From Sphingobium nicotianae (lineage in GTDB: Bacteria; Pseudomonadota; Alphaproteobacteria; Sphingomonadales; Sphingomonadaceae): a stretch of 64,000 bases of DNA. The translations under genes were made by a program, and so were the position numbers. Positions 53,242 to 62,764 of the stretch are shown one piece after another. The notes below the pieces were generated by a model. It saw only the letters and a list, made by a program, of their open reading frames with translations. It was not told where the DNA came from and ran no database searches. Location of the stretch: NCBI RefSeq assembly GCF_018603885.1, contig NZ_JAHGAW010000004.1:276101-340100 (forward strand), read 5' to 3'. How positions within the stretch are numbered: position 1 is the stretch's first letter; each line of letters opens with the position of its first letter.

Positions 53242-55218
53242 TTGTTACCCTCCAGAGCCGAACTCGATTCTTCGCTGGTCTTCATTGCCTTTCTTGCCCT
53301 TTTTGCCGCGCTTCTGACGCTGCGGGCGGTCGCCGCGCCGCACCGGCTGACGCGCCCGGTGGCGCAGGAAGGGATCGAGCTGATCGGATCGTGCGTCGCG
53401 GCCTTGCTCGCGACGGTGCTGGCGACGACCGAGCTGCTGCCCGTCCTGCCGATCTTCCTGTTCTGCATGAACGCGGCGGCCGCGACGCGCTATCTCGTGC
53501 ATCGTCTCAGCATGCCGGGCATCCTCTCGCTCACCTGCATCGGCGCCGGTTTTCTCGTCGGCACCGCGTGGAGCATCCAGTTCATTCTGGAAGCGGGGCT
53601 TCCAACCGGGCTCGAAGTCTCGGCTCTGATCGGCTTCGGCCTCGCCGTCCCTTTCATGCTTGTCACCCAGATCGCGACCTTCGCGCGCGAAGCTGTGTTG
53701 ACGCACGAGCGCTGGCGCCTGCCTTTCGCCGCGCCTGCTGCGCCGGTCTTGGAAAAGCCCTTCAAGGTCTCGCTGCAACTCCCTTGCTATGCTGAGCCGC
53801 CCGAGGTGGTCATGGAGACGATGAACCGGCTCGCCGCACTGGACTATGCCGATTACGAAGTGCTCGTTTGTGACAACAACACCAAGGACGAAGCGCTCTG
53901 GCGGCCGCTGGAGGCGCATTGCGCCGCACTCAATCGGCGCCTGGGTGTCGAGCGGTTCCGTTTCTTCCACGTCGCCCCGCTGCCGGGCGCCAAGGCCGGC
54001 GCGCTCAACTGGCTGATGGACAAGATGGATCCTACGGCGGACCTGATCGGCGTCGTCGATGCCGATTACTTCGCGAAATGCGATTTCCTCTCGCGCCTCG
54101 CGCCTTTCTTCGCCGATCCGCAGATCGGCTATATCCAGACGCCGCACGATTACCGCGGCTATCAGGCCAATAGCTATCTCACCGCCGCCTATTGGGAATA
54201 TATGCCCTGCAACAAGGCGGATTATCCAGGCATCAGCGAATATGGCGGCGCCTTCACGATCGGGACGATGTGCCTGATACGCACCGAGGCGCTGCGCAAG
54301 GCGGGCGGCTGGGCGGAATGGTGCCTGACCGAGGACAGCGAAGTCTCGGTGCGCATTCGCGCCGCCGGCTATCGTGGCTATTATTTCGGCGAAACGTTCG
54401 GTCGCGGCCTCATCCCCGAGACATTCGACGACTATAAGAAGCAGCGGTTCAGGTGGACGGCGGGCCCGGTGCAGCAGCTTCGGCGGCACTGGCGGCTGTT
54501 CCTGCCCACACCGCTGGCTCCCCGCCTGCCGGGCTGGACGAAGCTGCTCGAAGTGACGCGCTGCCTCGCGCCGCTGCAGATGCTGGCCGGGCTCGCCATG
54601 GCGATCGCCGGCATGGTCGCGATGGTCGTCGCGCTCGCAACGGGCTCGATGGAGCCGATCGACATTCCCTCGATCGTTCCATTGCTGATGCTGATCGGCG
54701 GCGCGACCTGGTGGCTGCGCACCGTGCACCGCTATCGCCTCGCCGGCTGCACCGACATGGAAGATATGATCCGGGGCGAGATCGCCCGCGCGTCGCTCAC
54801 CTATGTGATCTTGGTGGCCGGCCTCGCCGGCCTGTCGAAGCGCCCGCTCGCCTGGCGCCGCACACCCAAGTTCGCGGATCAGGCTGCGGAGCCGTCGCCC
54901 TTTGCATCGACCAAGCCTGAGACGGTTGCAGGCGGCATCTGCCTGCTGATCGGGGTGGCGCTGCTGATGTCGGGCGGGCTTCTGGGCAGCGGTGCGGCGC
55001 TGCTGGCGTTCATCGGTTTCGCGAGCCTCGGCGTCCAGTTCCTCTGCGCGCCGCTGATGGCGGCGATGGCGATCCGGCGCTCGAGCCCGGTCCGTATGCC
55101 TGTCCGCCGTCCCGTGCCCCCGCGCGTGGCGCAAGCCCATCAAGCGGCGCCGGTCATGTCCATGCAGCCCCTACCGCGCCATGCCGAGCCGGCAATGGCG
55201 AGCCAGAGCGTGCACTGA
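53242..55218 (+). CDS. Membrane-embedded family 2 glycosyltransferase
   Basis: 658 residues. N-terminal membrane helices (about 8-28, 48-72, 90-115, 120-145), a GT2 catalytic domain with KVSLQLPCYAEPPEVVMETM, YEVLVCDNNTKDEALW, LIGVVDADYF (DxD) and the TED plus QxxRW motifs in LTEDSEVSVRI and KKQRFRWTAGP, then several C-terminal helices. This is the cellulose-synthase-like plan of processive polysaccharide synthases; the polymer is unknown. It starts at TTG with AAAGGA 9 bases upstream; no nearer ATG exists. It stands alone in its transcript. Confidence 0.82.
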   Translation: MLPSRAELDSSLVFIAFLALFAALLTLRAVAAPHRLTRPVAQEGIELIGSCVAALLATVLATTELLPVLPIFLFCMNAAAATRYLVHRLSMPGILSLTCIGAGFLVGTAWSIQFILEAGLPTGLEVSALIGFGLAVPFMLVTQIATFAREAVLTHERWRLPFAAPAAPVLEKPFKVSLQLPCYAEPPEVVMETMNRLAALDYADYEVLVCDNNTKDEALWRPLEAHCAALNRRLGVERFRFFHVAPLPGAKAGALNWLMDKMDPTADLIGVVDADYFAKCDFLSRLAPFFADPQIGYIQTPHDYRGYQANSYLTAAYWEYMPCNKADYPGISEYGGAFTIGTMCLIRTEALRKAGGWAEWCLTEDSEVSVRIRAAGYRGYYFGETFGRGLIPETFDDYKKQRFRWTAGPVQQLRRHWRLFLPTPLAPRLPGWTKLLEVTRCLAPLQMLAGLAMAIAGMVAMVVALATGSMEPIDIPSIVPLLMLIGGATWWLRTVHRYRLAGCTDMEDMIRGEIARASLTYVILVAGLAGLSKRPLAWRRTPKFADQAAEPSPFASTKPETVAGGICLLIGVALLMSGGLLGSGAALLAFIGFASLGVQFLCAPLMAAMAIRRSSPVRMPVRRPVPPRVAQAHQAAPVMSMQPLPRHAEPAMASQSVH

Positions 55219-55245
55219 TCAGCGCTGGAACGACCGACGCGGCGC

Positions 55246-55473
55246 TCAGTCCTTGGTGCAATAATATTCGTCGTAGCGCTCTTGGCATTTCCTGCGTAGC
55301 ACCCGGCCGCGATTGCGGTCGGCTTCGTCGCCACTCACCGTCGCCCAGTCGGCTGCCTTGGAGGCGACTTTGACCGGCGCGGTGGCCACATGATAGGCCG
55401 TGCGAGCAACGCAGCCGGGCAGCGGGAACACCGCGGCGCACAGGGCGATCGTGACGATGGGTTTCATGTTCAT
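55246..55473 (-). CDS. Small lipoprotein-like hypothetical protein
   Basis: 75 residues. A signal with lipobox-like FPLPGC (Cys about 21) is followed by VARTAYHVATAPVKVASKAA and a charged C-terminal half ending RKCQERYDEYYCTKD with two cysteines. Likely a periplasmic or outer-membrane lipoprotein. AGGAGG is 7 bases before the ATG at 55473. A perfect 8-base inverted repeat overlaps the upstream side of this ribosome site. Confidence 0.72.
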   Translation of the reverse strand: MNMKPIVTIALCAAVFPLPGCVARTAYHVATAPVKVASKAADWATVSGDEADRNRGRVLRRKCQERYDEYYCTKD

Positions 55474-55485
55474 GCGACGGCCTCC

Positions 55486-55503
55486 TAGAACGAGGTCGTT
55501 CTA
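55486..55503. promoter_or_regulatory. Perfect inverted repeat at the leader of the small lipoprotein gene
   Basis: TAGAACGA-GG-TCGTTCTA. One arm touches the AGGAGG ribosome site of the gene at 55473, so it could be an operator near the transcript start or a leader hairpin that controls translation. Confidence 0.5.
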
Positions 55504-55576
55504 TGCACAAATCATGGCCGAGATATGAACGATGCGACGATGTGGTGCCGAGCAAAGACCCGACGCCACGATAACC

Positions 55577-56116
55577 TCAGACCGCCGCCCGCAACCGCTC
55601 GGCGAAACCCTTGCGCAGCTTCTGCAGCTTGGGGGGGATCACCGCCATGCAATAGGGGTTCCGCGTGCCGACGCGATCCCAATATTTCTTGTGATAATCC
55701 TCGGCCGGATACCAGACGGCGAGTGGCTCGATCGCAGTGACGATCGGGTCGGCCCAGTCTGCCTGCGCTCGGGCGATAGCCGCGATCGCCTCGGCGCGCT
55801 GCTCCTCGTCGTGCGGGAAAATGGCCGAGCGATACTGGGTGCCGACGTCATTTCCCTGACGGTTGAGCGTCGTCGGATCGTGCGTGGCGAAGAAGATGTC
55901 GAGCAGGTCGGCATAGCCGATCACGGCGGGATCATAGGTAATGCGAATCGCCTCGGCATGGCCCGTCTGTCCGGTGCAGACTTCCTCATAGGTCGGGTTG
56001 GCCTTCGTCCCGCCGATATAGCCGCTCTCCACGGTCTTGACGCCTTCAAGGCTTTGATAGACGGCTTCGGTGCACCAGAAACAGCCACCGGCCAGCGTCG
56101 CGATCGCGCTGCTCAT
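55577..56116 (-). CDS. msrA: Peptide-methionine (S)-S-oxide reductase MsrA
   Basis: 179 residues. Active-site [16 protein letters not shown], followed by [35 protein letters not shown] and [26 protein letters not shown], all family hallmarks. It repairs oxidised methionine using thioredoxin. No resolving-cysteine cluster is obvious at the C-terminus, though one Cys lies near residue 160. Cytoplasmic, monocistronic. Confidence 0.95.
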   Translation of the reverse strand: MSSAIATLAGGCFWCTEAVYQSLEGVKTVESGYIGGTKANPTYEEVCTGQTGHAEAIRITYDPAVIGYADLLDIFFATHDPTTLNRQGNDVGTQYRSAIFPHDEEQRAEAIAAIARAQADWADPIVTAIEPLAVWYPAEDYHKKYWDRVGTRNPYCMAVIPPKLQKLRKGFAERLRAAV

Positions 56117-56230
56117 GCGGGACTCCTTTCAAGAAGAGGTTGGCCACAGAGATAAGGCGTTTGAGGAGAAGCGCAATGATCCGCCAGCCAGCCGTTCATC
56201 ATAACAACCGAGAGTTTTCGAACCGGGGCG

Positions 56231-57151
56231 TTAAAGCCGCAACCCCGTCGTTTCCGGGAGGTCGGTCATCAGATTGAGACTTTGCACCGCCGCGCCGGAC
56301 GCGCCTTTGCCGAGATTGTCCAGCGCCGCGACGAGGCGGATCTGATCGCTCGCCGGATCGGCGAAGACAAAGAGGCGCATGCTGTCCTGGCCGCTCAGCA
56401 TCTCAACGGGCAAGGTCGCCGGCTCGTAATCCTGCGCCACCGAAATGATCGGCGATCCGGCATAATGATCCGCAAGTGCGGTGCGCATCTGGTCCGCGGA
56501 GCCGTTCGTCATCTCGCGGAACAGCGGAACCTCGCACACCATGCCGGAATAGAGTGGCACCACGGCCGGCGCGAACAGCGGACGCCTGGTCAGGCCGCAG
56601 CGCGCCTGCATCTCCGGCACATGCTTGTGCGCGAGGCCGAGGGCATAGGTCCGCCAGGCCGAGGGAGCGCCGTCCGCGCTCTCATATTCCGCGATCATCG
56701 ACTTGCCGCCGCCCGAATAGCCCGAGACGGCGTTGCAACTCAGCGCGGCATCGGCGGGAATCAGGCCCGCCGCGACCAGAGGCGCCACCAGGGCGATGAA
56801 GCCGGTCGAGTAGCAGCCCGGATTGCTGACGAAGCGGGCCTTGGCGACCGCCTCGCGTCCGCTGATCTCCGGCAGGCCATAGATCCAGCCCGGCGCGGTG
56901 CGGTGCGCGGTCGACGCGTCGATCACGCGTGTCGTCCCGTTAGCGATCATCGCCACCGATTGCCGCGCTGCCTCGTCGGGCAGGCAGAGGATGACGATGT
57001 CGGCGGCGTTGATCGCGCCGGCCCGTGCGGCATCATCCTTCCGGGCCTCGTCGCCGAGCGTGATGAGGTCGAATTCGTCGCGGCCGCTCAGCCGATCCCG
57101 GATCTGGATACCGGTCGTGCCTGCCGCGCCATCAATGAAAATCCTGGTCAT
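56231..57151 (-). CDS. argC: N-acetyl-gamma-glutamyl-phosphate reductase (short type)
   Basis: 306 residues, the length of the short ArgC form. FIDGAAGTTGIQIRDRLSG is the NADP-binding start, the catalytic Cys is in VSNPGCYSTGFIAL, and GYSGGGKSMIAEYE and HKHVPEMQARCGL complete the active site. It performs the third step of arginine biosynthesis. Its start overlaps the NlpC/P60 gene stop by 4 bases, so the three-gene aminopeptidase-NlpC-argC run is one operon. Confidence 0.93.
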   Translation of the reverse strand: MTRIFIDGAAGTTGIQIRDRLSGRDEFDLITLGDEARKDDAARAGAINAADIVILCLPDEAARQSVAMIANGTTRVIDASTAHRTAPGWIYGLPEISGREAVAKARFVSNPGCYSTGFIALVAPLVAAGLIPADAALSCNAVSGYSGGGKSMIAEYESADGAPSAWRTYALGLAHKHVPEMQARCGLTRRPLFAPAVVPLYSGMVCEVPLFREMTNGSADQMRTALADHYAGSPIISVAQDYEPATLPVEMLSGQDSMRLFVFADPASDQIRLVAALDNLGKGASGAAVQSLNLMTDLPETTGLRL

Positions 57152-58056
57152 TGCGAAATCCTGCGCCGGCCTGTCACCGGCTGATCGTGCTCGTCCTGGA
57201 GCCGCGCGATAACATCGCTCAGCGGCTCGATCGTGACGGCCATCCAGTGGGCATTGGCGTGGATCAGTTTCTCGCTGTCCATCATCAGCCCGACATGGCC
57301 GGGGAAGAAGATGATGTCTCCTCGTCGGAGTTCCGCATCGTCGGGCAGCGGCTCACCGAGCTGCTGCGCCTGCTGATCGGTGTCGCGCGGCGCGGCGATG
57401 CCGCAGGCGGCCAGCGCCGTCTGGACAAGGCCGGAGCAATCCATGCCGAGGCCACCGCGTCCACCCCAGACATAGGGCTCACCGACCGACCGCTGCGCGA
57501 CGGCTACCCAGTCGGTTTCATAGGTGTCGATCGTGGCCAGGTGACGGACGTGGACATAGCCACCGTTCGGCGGCTCCTCGCCTGTCACGAGAAAGAAGTC
57601 TTCCATCGTGCCCGCCAGCCGCGCACCGGGTGGCAGGATCGTCTTGACCGGCGACTTGATGTCGGCCCGGGTGAAGACCGGCGCCCGCGCCCGCGCCACA
57701 TAAGCGGCGTCGATCGGCTCGCCGAGCGCGTCCACCGGCACATAGCCGACATAATGATCATGCCCGCAATAGCCCCATGCCCAGCCAGCCCGCGCATCGA
57801 GCATGAAGAAGACTTCACCGTGCAGCAGCTCGGTGACGGCGCTCGCGGTCTCATCCGGGACAGCACGCAGCATCACCGACGGTGCCGCACAGGCATGGGC
57901 CACCGGCGAGGCATAATGCGGCGCGAAATAATATTCGGCGAGTGCGACATCGGCGAGATCCGCCCTGATGGCCCGCACGCGCGCGTCATAGCTGCGGGAA
58001 ATCCCGTCGAGCTTCACCCGCTTGCGCTGCGGAGAGGATACCGCTGACCCGTGCAT
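57148..58056 (-). CDS. NlpC/P60 peptidase with SH3-like domains
   Basis: 302 residues. An SH3b-type N-terminal region (about 40-170: HGEVFFMLDARAGWAWGYCGHDHYVGYVP, AYVARARAPVFTRADIKSPV) precedes an NlpC/P60 catalytic domain with VGEPYVWGGRGGLGMDCSGLVQTAL (Cys about 215) and FFPGHVGLMMDSEKLIHANA (His). These are gamma-D-glutamyl-diaminopimelate endopeptidases. No signal peptide is visible, suggesting a role in recycling imported cell-wall peptides, in keeping with the aminopeptidase upstream. The start at 58056 is the first ATG after that gene. Confidence 0.87.
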   Translation of the reverse strand: MHGSAVSSPQRKRVKLDGISRSYDARVRAIRADLADVALAEYYFAPHYASPVAHACAAPSVMLRAVPDETASAVTELLHGEVFFMLDARAGWAWGYCGHDHYVGYVPVDALGEPIDAAYVARARAPVFTRADIKSPVKTILPPGARLAGTMEDFFLVTGEEPPNGGYVHVRHLATIDTYETDWVAVAQRSVGEPYVWGGRGGLGMDCSGLVQTALAACGIAAPRDTDQQAQQLGEPLPDDAELRRGDIIFFPGHVGLMMDSEKLIHANAHWMAVTIEPLSDVIARLQDEHDQPVTGRRRISQ

Positions 58057-58147
58057 CGGCGCGCAGTGCGCCAAAAGGGGTTGACCGGTCAAGGGTGGGG
58101 GCCGTTCGCAGCCTGTTGCGGCCTTTGGCGGTATGATGGCGCCTGCC

Positions 58148-59539
58148 TCAGCGCCCATAACGGCCCTGCAGCATAGCGAAGGTAGCGCGTAGGCCCAGGG
58201 CGTCGCCGCCCTTGGGTCGGCCGGGCTTGGCTGTGGGGCGCCAGGCGAAGGTGTCGAAATGCGCCCACAATGTCTTGTCCGGGATGAACCGCTGGAGGAA
58301 CAGCGCGGCAGTGGTCGCACCGGCGTAGCCGCTCTCACCGGCATTGTTGAGATCGGCGATGTCGCTCTTGAAGAGGTCGTTGTAGGGCTCCCAGAGTGGC
58401 AGGCGCCACATAGGGTCATCGACCCTGGTGCCGCATGCGGCGAGCTCTGCGGCCAGCGCGTCATCATTGGCAAAGAGGGCCGGCAGGTCCGGCCCGAGCG
58501 CGACCCGGGCGGCGCCGGTGAGCGTCGCGAAATCGATGATCAGCTCCGGCTCGTCCTCACCCGCCCTTGTCAGTGCATCGCCCAGGATGAGGCGACCCTC
58601 GGCATCAGTATTGCCGATCTCGACCGTCAGCCCCTTGCGGCTGCGCAGCACGTCGCCGGGGCGGAAGGCATTGCCGCTGATCGCATTCTCGGCGATCGGC
58701 AGCAGCAGGTGGAGCCGCACCGGCAGGTTGGCGTTCATGATCAGGTCGGCCAGTGCCAGCGCATGCGCCGCGCCGCCCATATCCTTCTTCATCAGCCGCA
58801 TGGCGCTGCTCGGCTTGATGTCGAGCCCGCCGGTGTCGAAGGTCACGCCCTTGCCGACCACGGCAATGCGCGGGGCGTCCTCGCGGCCCCAGATCAGCTC
58901 GATCAGACGCGGCTGGCAGCTGCGATCGGCCGCGCGGCCGACAGCGTGGATCATGGGGAAGCCCGCTTCCAGTGCATCGCCGCGGATCACGCTCATCGCC
59001 GCGCCATGGCGATTGGCGACGACCTGAGCCTGTGCCTCGATCTGGTCCGGTCCCATGTCGGCAGTGGGCACATTGACCATGTCGCGCACCAGCGCCGTCG
59101 CACGCGCCTGAGCCGCCGCGCCGTCGATCGCGCCCGGCTGGGCGGTCAGCAGTACGCGCGCGCCCTTGCCGGCCTTCTTCTCCTTGTAACGGTCGAAGCG
59201 ATATTGCGCGGTCATCCAGCCTAGGATTGCCGGACCCGGCTCGCCGCTCGCCAGCTTGTAGCTGCCCTCGGGCAACACATCGGCAAGCTTCGCGAGACAC
59301 CAGCTCGACAGGGCATCGGTGTCCGCCACTGCTGCGACGACCGCCCAGTCCTCCGGCTGCTCGCCGGGCAGAATCGCATGCGCGAACGCGCTGGCCTTGA
59401 AGCCCTGCGCCAGCAGCGCCGCGCGGTGGCGGTCCGGCTGCGCGTTCAGCCAGTCGTCATGGCTCCTGGCATCGACGAGATGGATGAGATGGGCGGCCTG
59501 GCCCGTATCCGGGCGCACGAGATCGGCTGGGTCCGTCAT
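58148..59539 (-). CDS. Leucyl aminopeptidase family protein (M17)
   Basis: 463 residues. Metal and active-site motifs VGKGVTFDTGGLDIKPSSAMRLMKKDMGGAAHALALA (about 240) and the hallmark NTDAEGRLIL (about 315) are intact. It removes N-terminal residues from peptides with two divalent metals. I choose the ATG at 59539; a GTG two codons earlier is possible. Followed by the NlpC/P60 gene at 91 bases and then argC. Confidence 0.92.
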   Translation of the reverse strand: MTDPADLVRPDTGQAAHLIHLVDARSHDDWLNAQPDRHRAALLAQGFKASAFAHAILPGEQPEDWAVVAAVADTDALSSWCLAKLADVLPEGSYKLASGEPGPAILGWMTAQYRFDRYKEKKAGKGARVLLTAQPGAIDGAAAQARATALVRDMVNVPTADMGPDQIEAQAQVVANRHGAAMSVIRGDALEAGFPMIHAVGRAADRSCQPRLIELIWGREDAPRIAVVGKGVTFDTGGLDIKPSSAMRLMKKDMGGAAHALALADLIMNANLPVRLHLLLPIAENAISGNAFRPGDVLRSRKGLTVEIGNTDAEGRLILGDALTRAGEDEPELIIDFATLTGAARVALGPDLPALFANDDALAAELAACGTRVDDPMWRLPLWEPYNDLFKSDIADLNNAGESGYAGATTAALFLQRFIPDKTLWAHFDTFAWRPTAKPGRPKGGDALGLRATFAMLQGRYGR

Positions 59540-59600
59540 ATTCACGACCTAGTGAGCCGGCGAGCGCTCGGCAAGCGGCCACGGGCTCGCAGCGGGCGCA

Positions 59601-60968
59601 TCAGGCCGGCACGCCGAACAGGTCGTGCTCGTCGGCATCCTCGATTACCGCGTCGATGATCGCGCCGGCCGCAAGACCTGGGTCGACATCGCGGAGGAAC
59701 ACATTGCCGTCGATCTCCGGCGCGTCGGCCTGCGAGCGCGCGGTGGCGCCGACGCTGCCATCCTCGTCCGGCTCGCCGATCTCGTCGATGATAACGGGCA
59801 TGGTCCGGCCGATCTTAGCTGCAAGCTTCGCTGCGGAGATTTCCGCGCATTTCTGCATGATGCGCTGGTAGCGCTCTTCCTTGACCTCCGCCGGCACATG
59901 GTCCGGCAGGGCATTGGCCTGCGCTCCCTCGACCGGCTCGAAGCGGAAGGCGCCGACGCGGTCGAGCTGCGCTTCATCCAGCCAGTCGAGCAGATACTGG
60001 AAGTCCGCCTCGGTCTCACCGGGAAAGCCGACGACGAAGCTGGAGCGCACCGTGATGTCCGGGCAGATGCTGCGCCATTGCTGCAGCCGTTCGAGCACCT
60101 TGGCCTCGTTGGCGGGGCGCTTCATGGCGCGCAGCACGTTGGGCGCGGCATGCTGGAACGGGATGTCGAGATAGGGCGTCAGCAGTCCTTCGGCCATCAG
60201 GGGAATCACTGCGTCGACATGCGGATAGGGATAGACATAGTGCAGGCGCACCCATGGGGTCTCGCCCTGTGGCGTCCTGAGGCGACCGAGCGCGCGGGCG
60301 AGATCGGTCATGTGGGTGCGGACCGGCTCGCCCTGCCACATGCGCTCTTCGTGGCGGACGTCGACGCCATAGGCCGACGTGTCCTGGCTGATAATCAGCA
60401 GCTCCTTCGTGCCGGCTGCGACCAGCTTCTCCGCCTCGCGCAGCACCGCGTCGATCCGCCGGCTGGCGAGCTTCCCGCGCAGTGAGGGGATGATACAGAA
60501 GGCGCAGCTGTGGTTGCAGCCCTCGCTGATCTTCACATAGCCATAATGGCGCGGGGTCAGCTTGAGGCCGCCTTCGGGGACGAGATCGACGAACGCATTG
60601 GGAACGGGCGGCGCGGCCTCGTGGACCGCATTCACCACATCCTCATATTGATGCGCGCCCGTGATGGCGAGCACCTGCGGGAAGCGCGCGCGGATCAGCT
60701 CGGCCTCGTTGCCCATGCAGCCGGTGACGATGACGCGGCCATTCTCGGCGATTGCCTCGCCGATCGCCTCCAGGCTCTCCTCCTTGGCGCTGTCGAGGAA
60801 ACCGCAGGTGTTGACCAGCACGACGTCCGCGCCCTCATAATCGGGCGAGAGCGCATAGCCGTCGCTGCGCAGCTTGGTCAGGATGCGCTCGCTGTCGACC
60901 AGCGCCTTGGGACAGCCAAGCGAGACCATGCCCACCTTGGGGGCGTCGGGGAATTTCAATGATGCCAT
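59601..60968 (-). CDS. rimO: Ribosomal protein S12 methylthiotransferase RimO
   Basis: 455 residues. The first cluster domain has [25 protein letters not shown] and [10 protein letters not shown]; the radical-SAM motif is [14 protein letters not shown] (CxxxCxxC); a C-terminal TRAM domain is present with [40 protein letters not shown]. RimO thiomethylates Asp89 of S12. The ATG at 60968 ([19 protein letters not shown]) fits the family start. Cytoplasmic, two 4Fe-4S clusters expected. Confidence 0.95.
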   Translation of the reverse strand: MASLKFPDAPKVGMVSLGCPKALVDSERILTKLRSDGYALSPDYEGADVVLVNTCGFLDSAKEESLEAIGEAIAENGRVIVTGCMGNEAELIRARFPQVLAITGAHQYEDVVNAVHEAAPPVPNAFVDLVPEGGLKLTPRHYGYVKISEGCNHSCAFCIIPSLRGKLASRRIDAVLREAEKLVAAGTKELLIISQDTSAYGVDVRHEERMWQGEPVRTHMTDLARALGRLRTPQGETPWVRLHYVYPYPHVDAVIPLMAEGLLTPYLDIPFQHAAPNVLRAMKRPANEAKVLERLQQWRSICPDITVRSSFVVGFPGETEADFQYLLDWLDEAQLDRVGAFRFEPVEGAQANALPDHVPAEVKEERYQRIMQKCAEISAAKLAAKIGRTMPVIIDEIGEPDEDGSVGATARSQADAPEIDGNVFLRDVDPGLAAGAIIDAVIEDADEHDLFGVPA

Positions 60969-61310
60969 GATTGCGCGCGCATATAGGCGGGCCGGGGGCA
61001 AAAAACCAGTCGCTGGTCTTCGCGGCGATGCGAGAGGTCGCGTCCGCCCGCCAGGGCCACGCATTTCCGCCGAAGGTCACGATGGTCACGGGGTGAATCA
61101 AATTTCTTCCGCGGGTCTCCGGCGGGGCGGAGGAGCAGGGCAATGGATCGGGTCGCGGGCTGCGTCATGGCGTGCGCTCGATGCCACGAACGGGTTGCTG
61201 TAGGACAGCGGATTCATCGTCGTGAACGCATGGCCGAGTGCGGGCTGTTGGCTTTCGAGCCCATGCGGCTAGTCTTCGCGCGGCGACGTTGACCAGCCGG
61301 GGAGAGAGAG
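60969..61310. other. Non-coding stretch with a repeat unit
   Basis: No supported gene in 342 bases between divergent rimO and the enolase-superfamily gene. It contains the first copy of the repeat described at 61071-61210. The right end carries GGGGAGAGAG before the next ATG. Confidence 0.45.
61071..61210 (+). repeat. Intergenic repeat, copy 1
   Basis: CGAAGGTCACGA plus GTCACGGGGT (61071-61094, two bases between the halves differ from copy 2) and TGTAGGACAGCG (61199-61210). Copy 2 has the same two blocks in the same order and orientation. Confidence 0.55.
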
Positions 61311-62537
61311 ATGCGCATCACCAAGATCGAGCTGCTTCATGCCGATGGCGGCTGGCGCACCATCTCCTTCCTCAAGCTGTCGACCGACGAGGGGCTGACC
61401 GGCTGGTCGGAGTATAACGAGACGGTCTGGAACCCGGGCCTGACGCCGGTGGTGCAGGCCATCTCGGCGGCGGCCATCGGGCGCGATCCGCGAGCGTTCG
61501 CGTCGATCGCGGCGGTCCTTCACGCCTCGCTCAAGCTGACGCCGGGCGGGCTCGGCTGTCAGGCGGTCGCGGCGGTCGAGAATGCCTGCATCGACGTGGC
61601 GGCCAAGGCGGCGGGAGTGCCCGCCTATCGGCTGCTTGGCGGACCTGTGCGCGCGCGCATCCCGGTCTATTGGTCGCATGCCGGCCTGTTCCGCGCGACG
61701 ATCCCGGACGCGTTCGAGCGGGATGCCGGATCGCCGCCGGTGCGCGGGCCGGAGGACTACAAGGCGCTCGGCGCCGAGATCCGCGCGAAGGGCTTCACGG
61801 CGCTCAAGACCAATCCGGTGATCTTCGGCGGCCCTGATGGGCGTAGGGGTGGCACGATGGCCAATACCGGCATCCGCGCCACGCCGGATCTCGATCTGGC
61901 CGGGGCCGGACGGGGCTATCCGCTCGCCGGCCTGATCGACCAGCTCGAGGCGTTGCGCGACGGGGCGGGGCCGGACATGGAGATCATGCTCGACCTCAAC
62001 TTCTCGCTGCGCGGGGAGGGCATGCGGCGGGTGGCCGGCGCGCTCGATCATCTGGGCCTGGCCTGGATGGAGATCGACACCGACGTACCGGCGGCGCTGG
62101 CCGATGTGCGCGGCGGGCTGATGACGCCGGTCGCTTCGCTGGAGTCGCTCCACGGCATGGCGCAATATCGCCCCTGGCTGGAGCAGCGCGCCTGCGACGT
62201 CGTGCTGATCGACCCGATGTGGAACGGCGTCTATTCGGCGCTGCGCATCGCGGCGCTCGCCGATGCCTTCGGCTTCAACGTCGCGGTCCACAACTGCTAC
62301 GGGCGCCTCGGCGACCGGCAGGCGGCTGCCTTCGCCGCACTCGCGCCCAATCTGCGCATCATGGAGATGGAGCCGGACGATGTGCGCTGGCATGCCGATC
62401 TGGTCGATGCGCCGCTCGCGCTGGAGGACAGCGCGCTGCTCCTCGACGAGCGGATCGGCTGGGGCTGCGATCCGGACGAGGTGGCGATCCGCGCGCATCC
62501 GCCCCGGCCCGATCCCACGCGGCCCTGGCTCGCCTGA
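61311..62537 (+). CDS. Mandelate racemase/muconate lactonizing enzyme-family protein
   Basis: 408 residues. MRITKIELLHADGGWRT, the capping domain, then a TIM barrel with GFTALKTNPVIF, IMLDLNFSLRGEGM (first metal Asp), WMEIDTDVPAAL and IDPMWNGVYSALRIAALADAFGFNVAVHNC. This is the enolase superfamily, closest in layout to sugar-acid dehydratases such as galactonate dehydratase; the substrate is not readable. Followed by copy 2 of the intergenic repeat. GAGAGAG lies before the ATG. Confidence 0.85.
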   Translation: MRITKIELLHADGGWRTISFLKLSTDEGLTGWSEYNETVWNPGLTPVVQAISAAAIGRDPRAFASIAAVLHASLKLTPGGLGCQAVAAVENACIDVAAKAAGVPAYRLLGGPVRARIPVYWSHAGLFRATIPDAFERDAGSPPVRGPEDYKALGAEIRAKGFTALKTNPVIFGGPDGRRGGTMANTGIRATPDLDLAGAGRGYPLAGLIDQLEALRDGAGPDMEIMLDLNFSLRGEGMRRVAGALDHLGLAWMEIDTDVPAALADVRGGLMTPVASLESLHGMAQYRPWLEQRACDVVLIDPMWNGVYSALRIAALADAFGFNVAVHNCYGRLGDRQAAAFAALAPNLRIMEMEPDDVRWHADLVDAPLALEDSALLLDERIGWGCDPDEVAIRAHPPRPDPTRPWLA

Positions 62538-62594
62538 GCGGCGCTTGGCGGCCATCGTTGATCGAGCGCGTCGATCAAGGCGCGCCATTTCTTG

Positions 62595-62761
62595 CGAAGG
62601 TCACGAAAGTCACGGGGTAACAGAAATTCCCGATTTTTCGGAAATGGCGGAAAACCGGGTTTTCTTCGCGAGCCTTTGCGCGCCTGACCGGGAACATCGA
62701 TTTATCGCGCTGAGAAAGAGCCGCGCAAGTTCTGGCATGTGACGGGGCTTGTAGGACAGCG
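62595..62761 (+). repeat. Intergenic repeat, copy 2
   Basis: CGAAGGTCACGA plus GTCACGGGGT at 62595-62618 and TGTAGGACAGCG at 62750-62761 repeat the blocks of copy 1 in direct orientation, flanking the enolase-superfamily gene. The middle differs in length by about 27 bases. Confidence 0.55.
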
Positions 62762-62764
62762 CTT

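Noticed and set aside
53245..55143. 632-codon minus-strand frame opposite the glycosyltransferase
   Set aside because: Antisense shadow of a gene with clear GT2 motifs and membrane helices.
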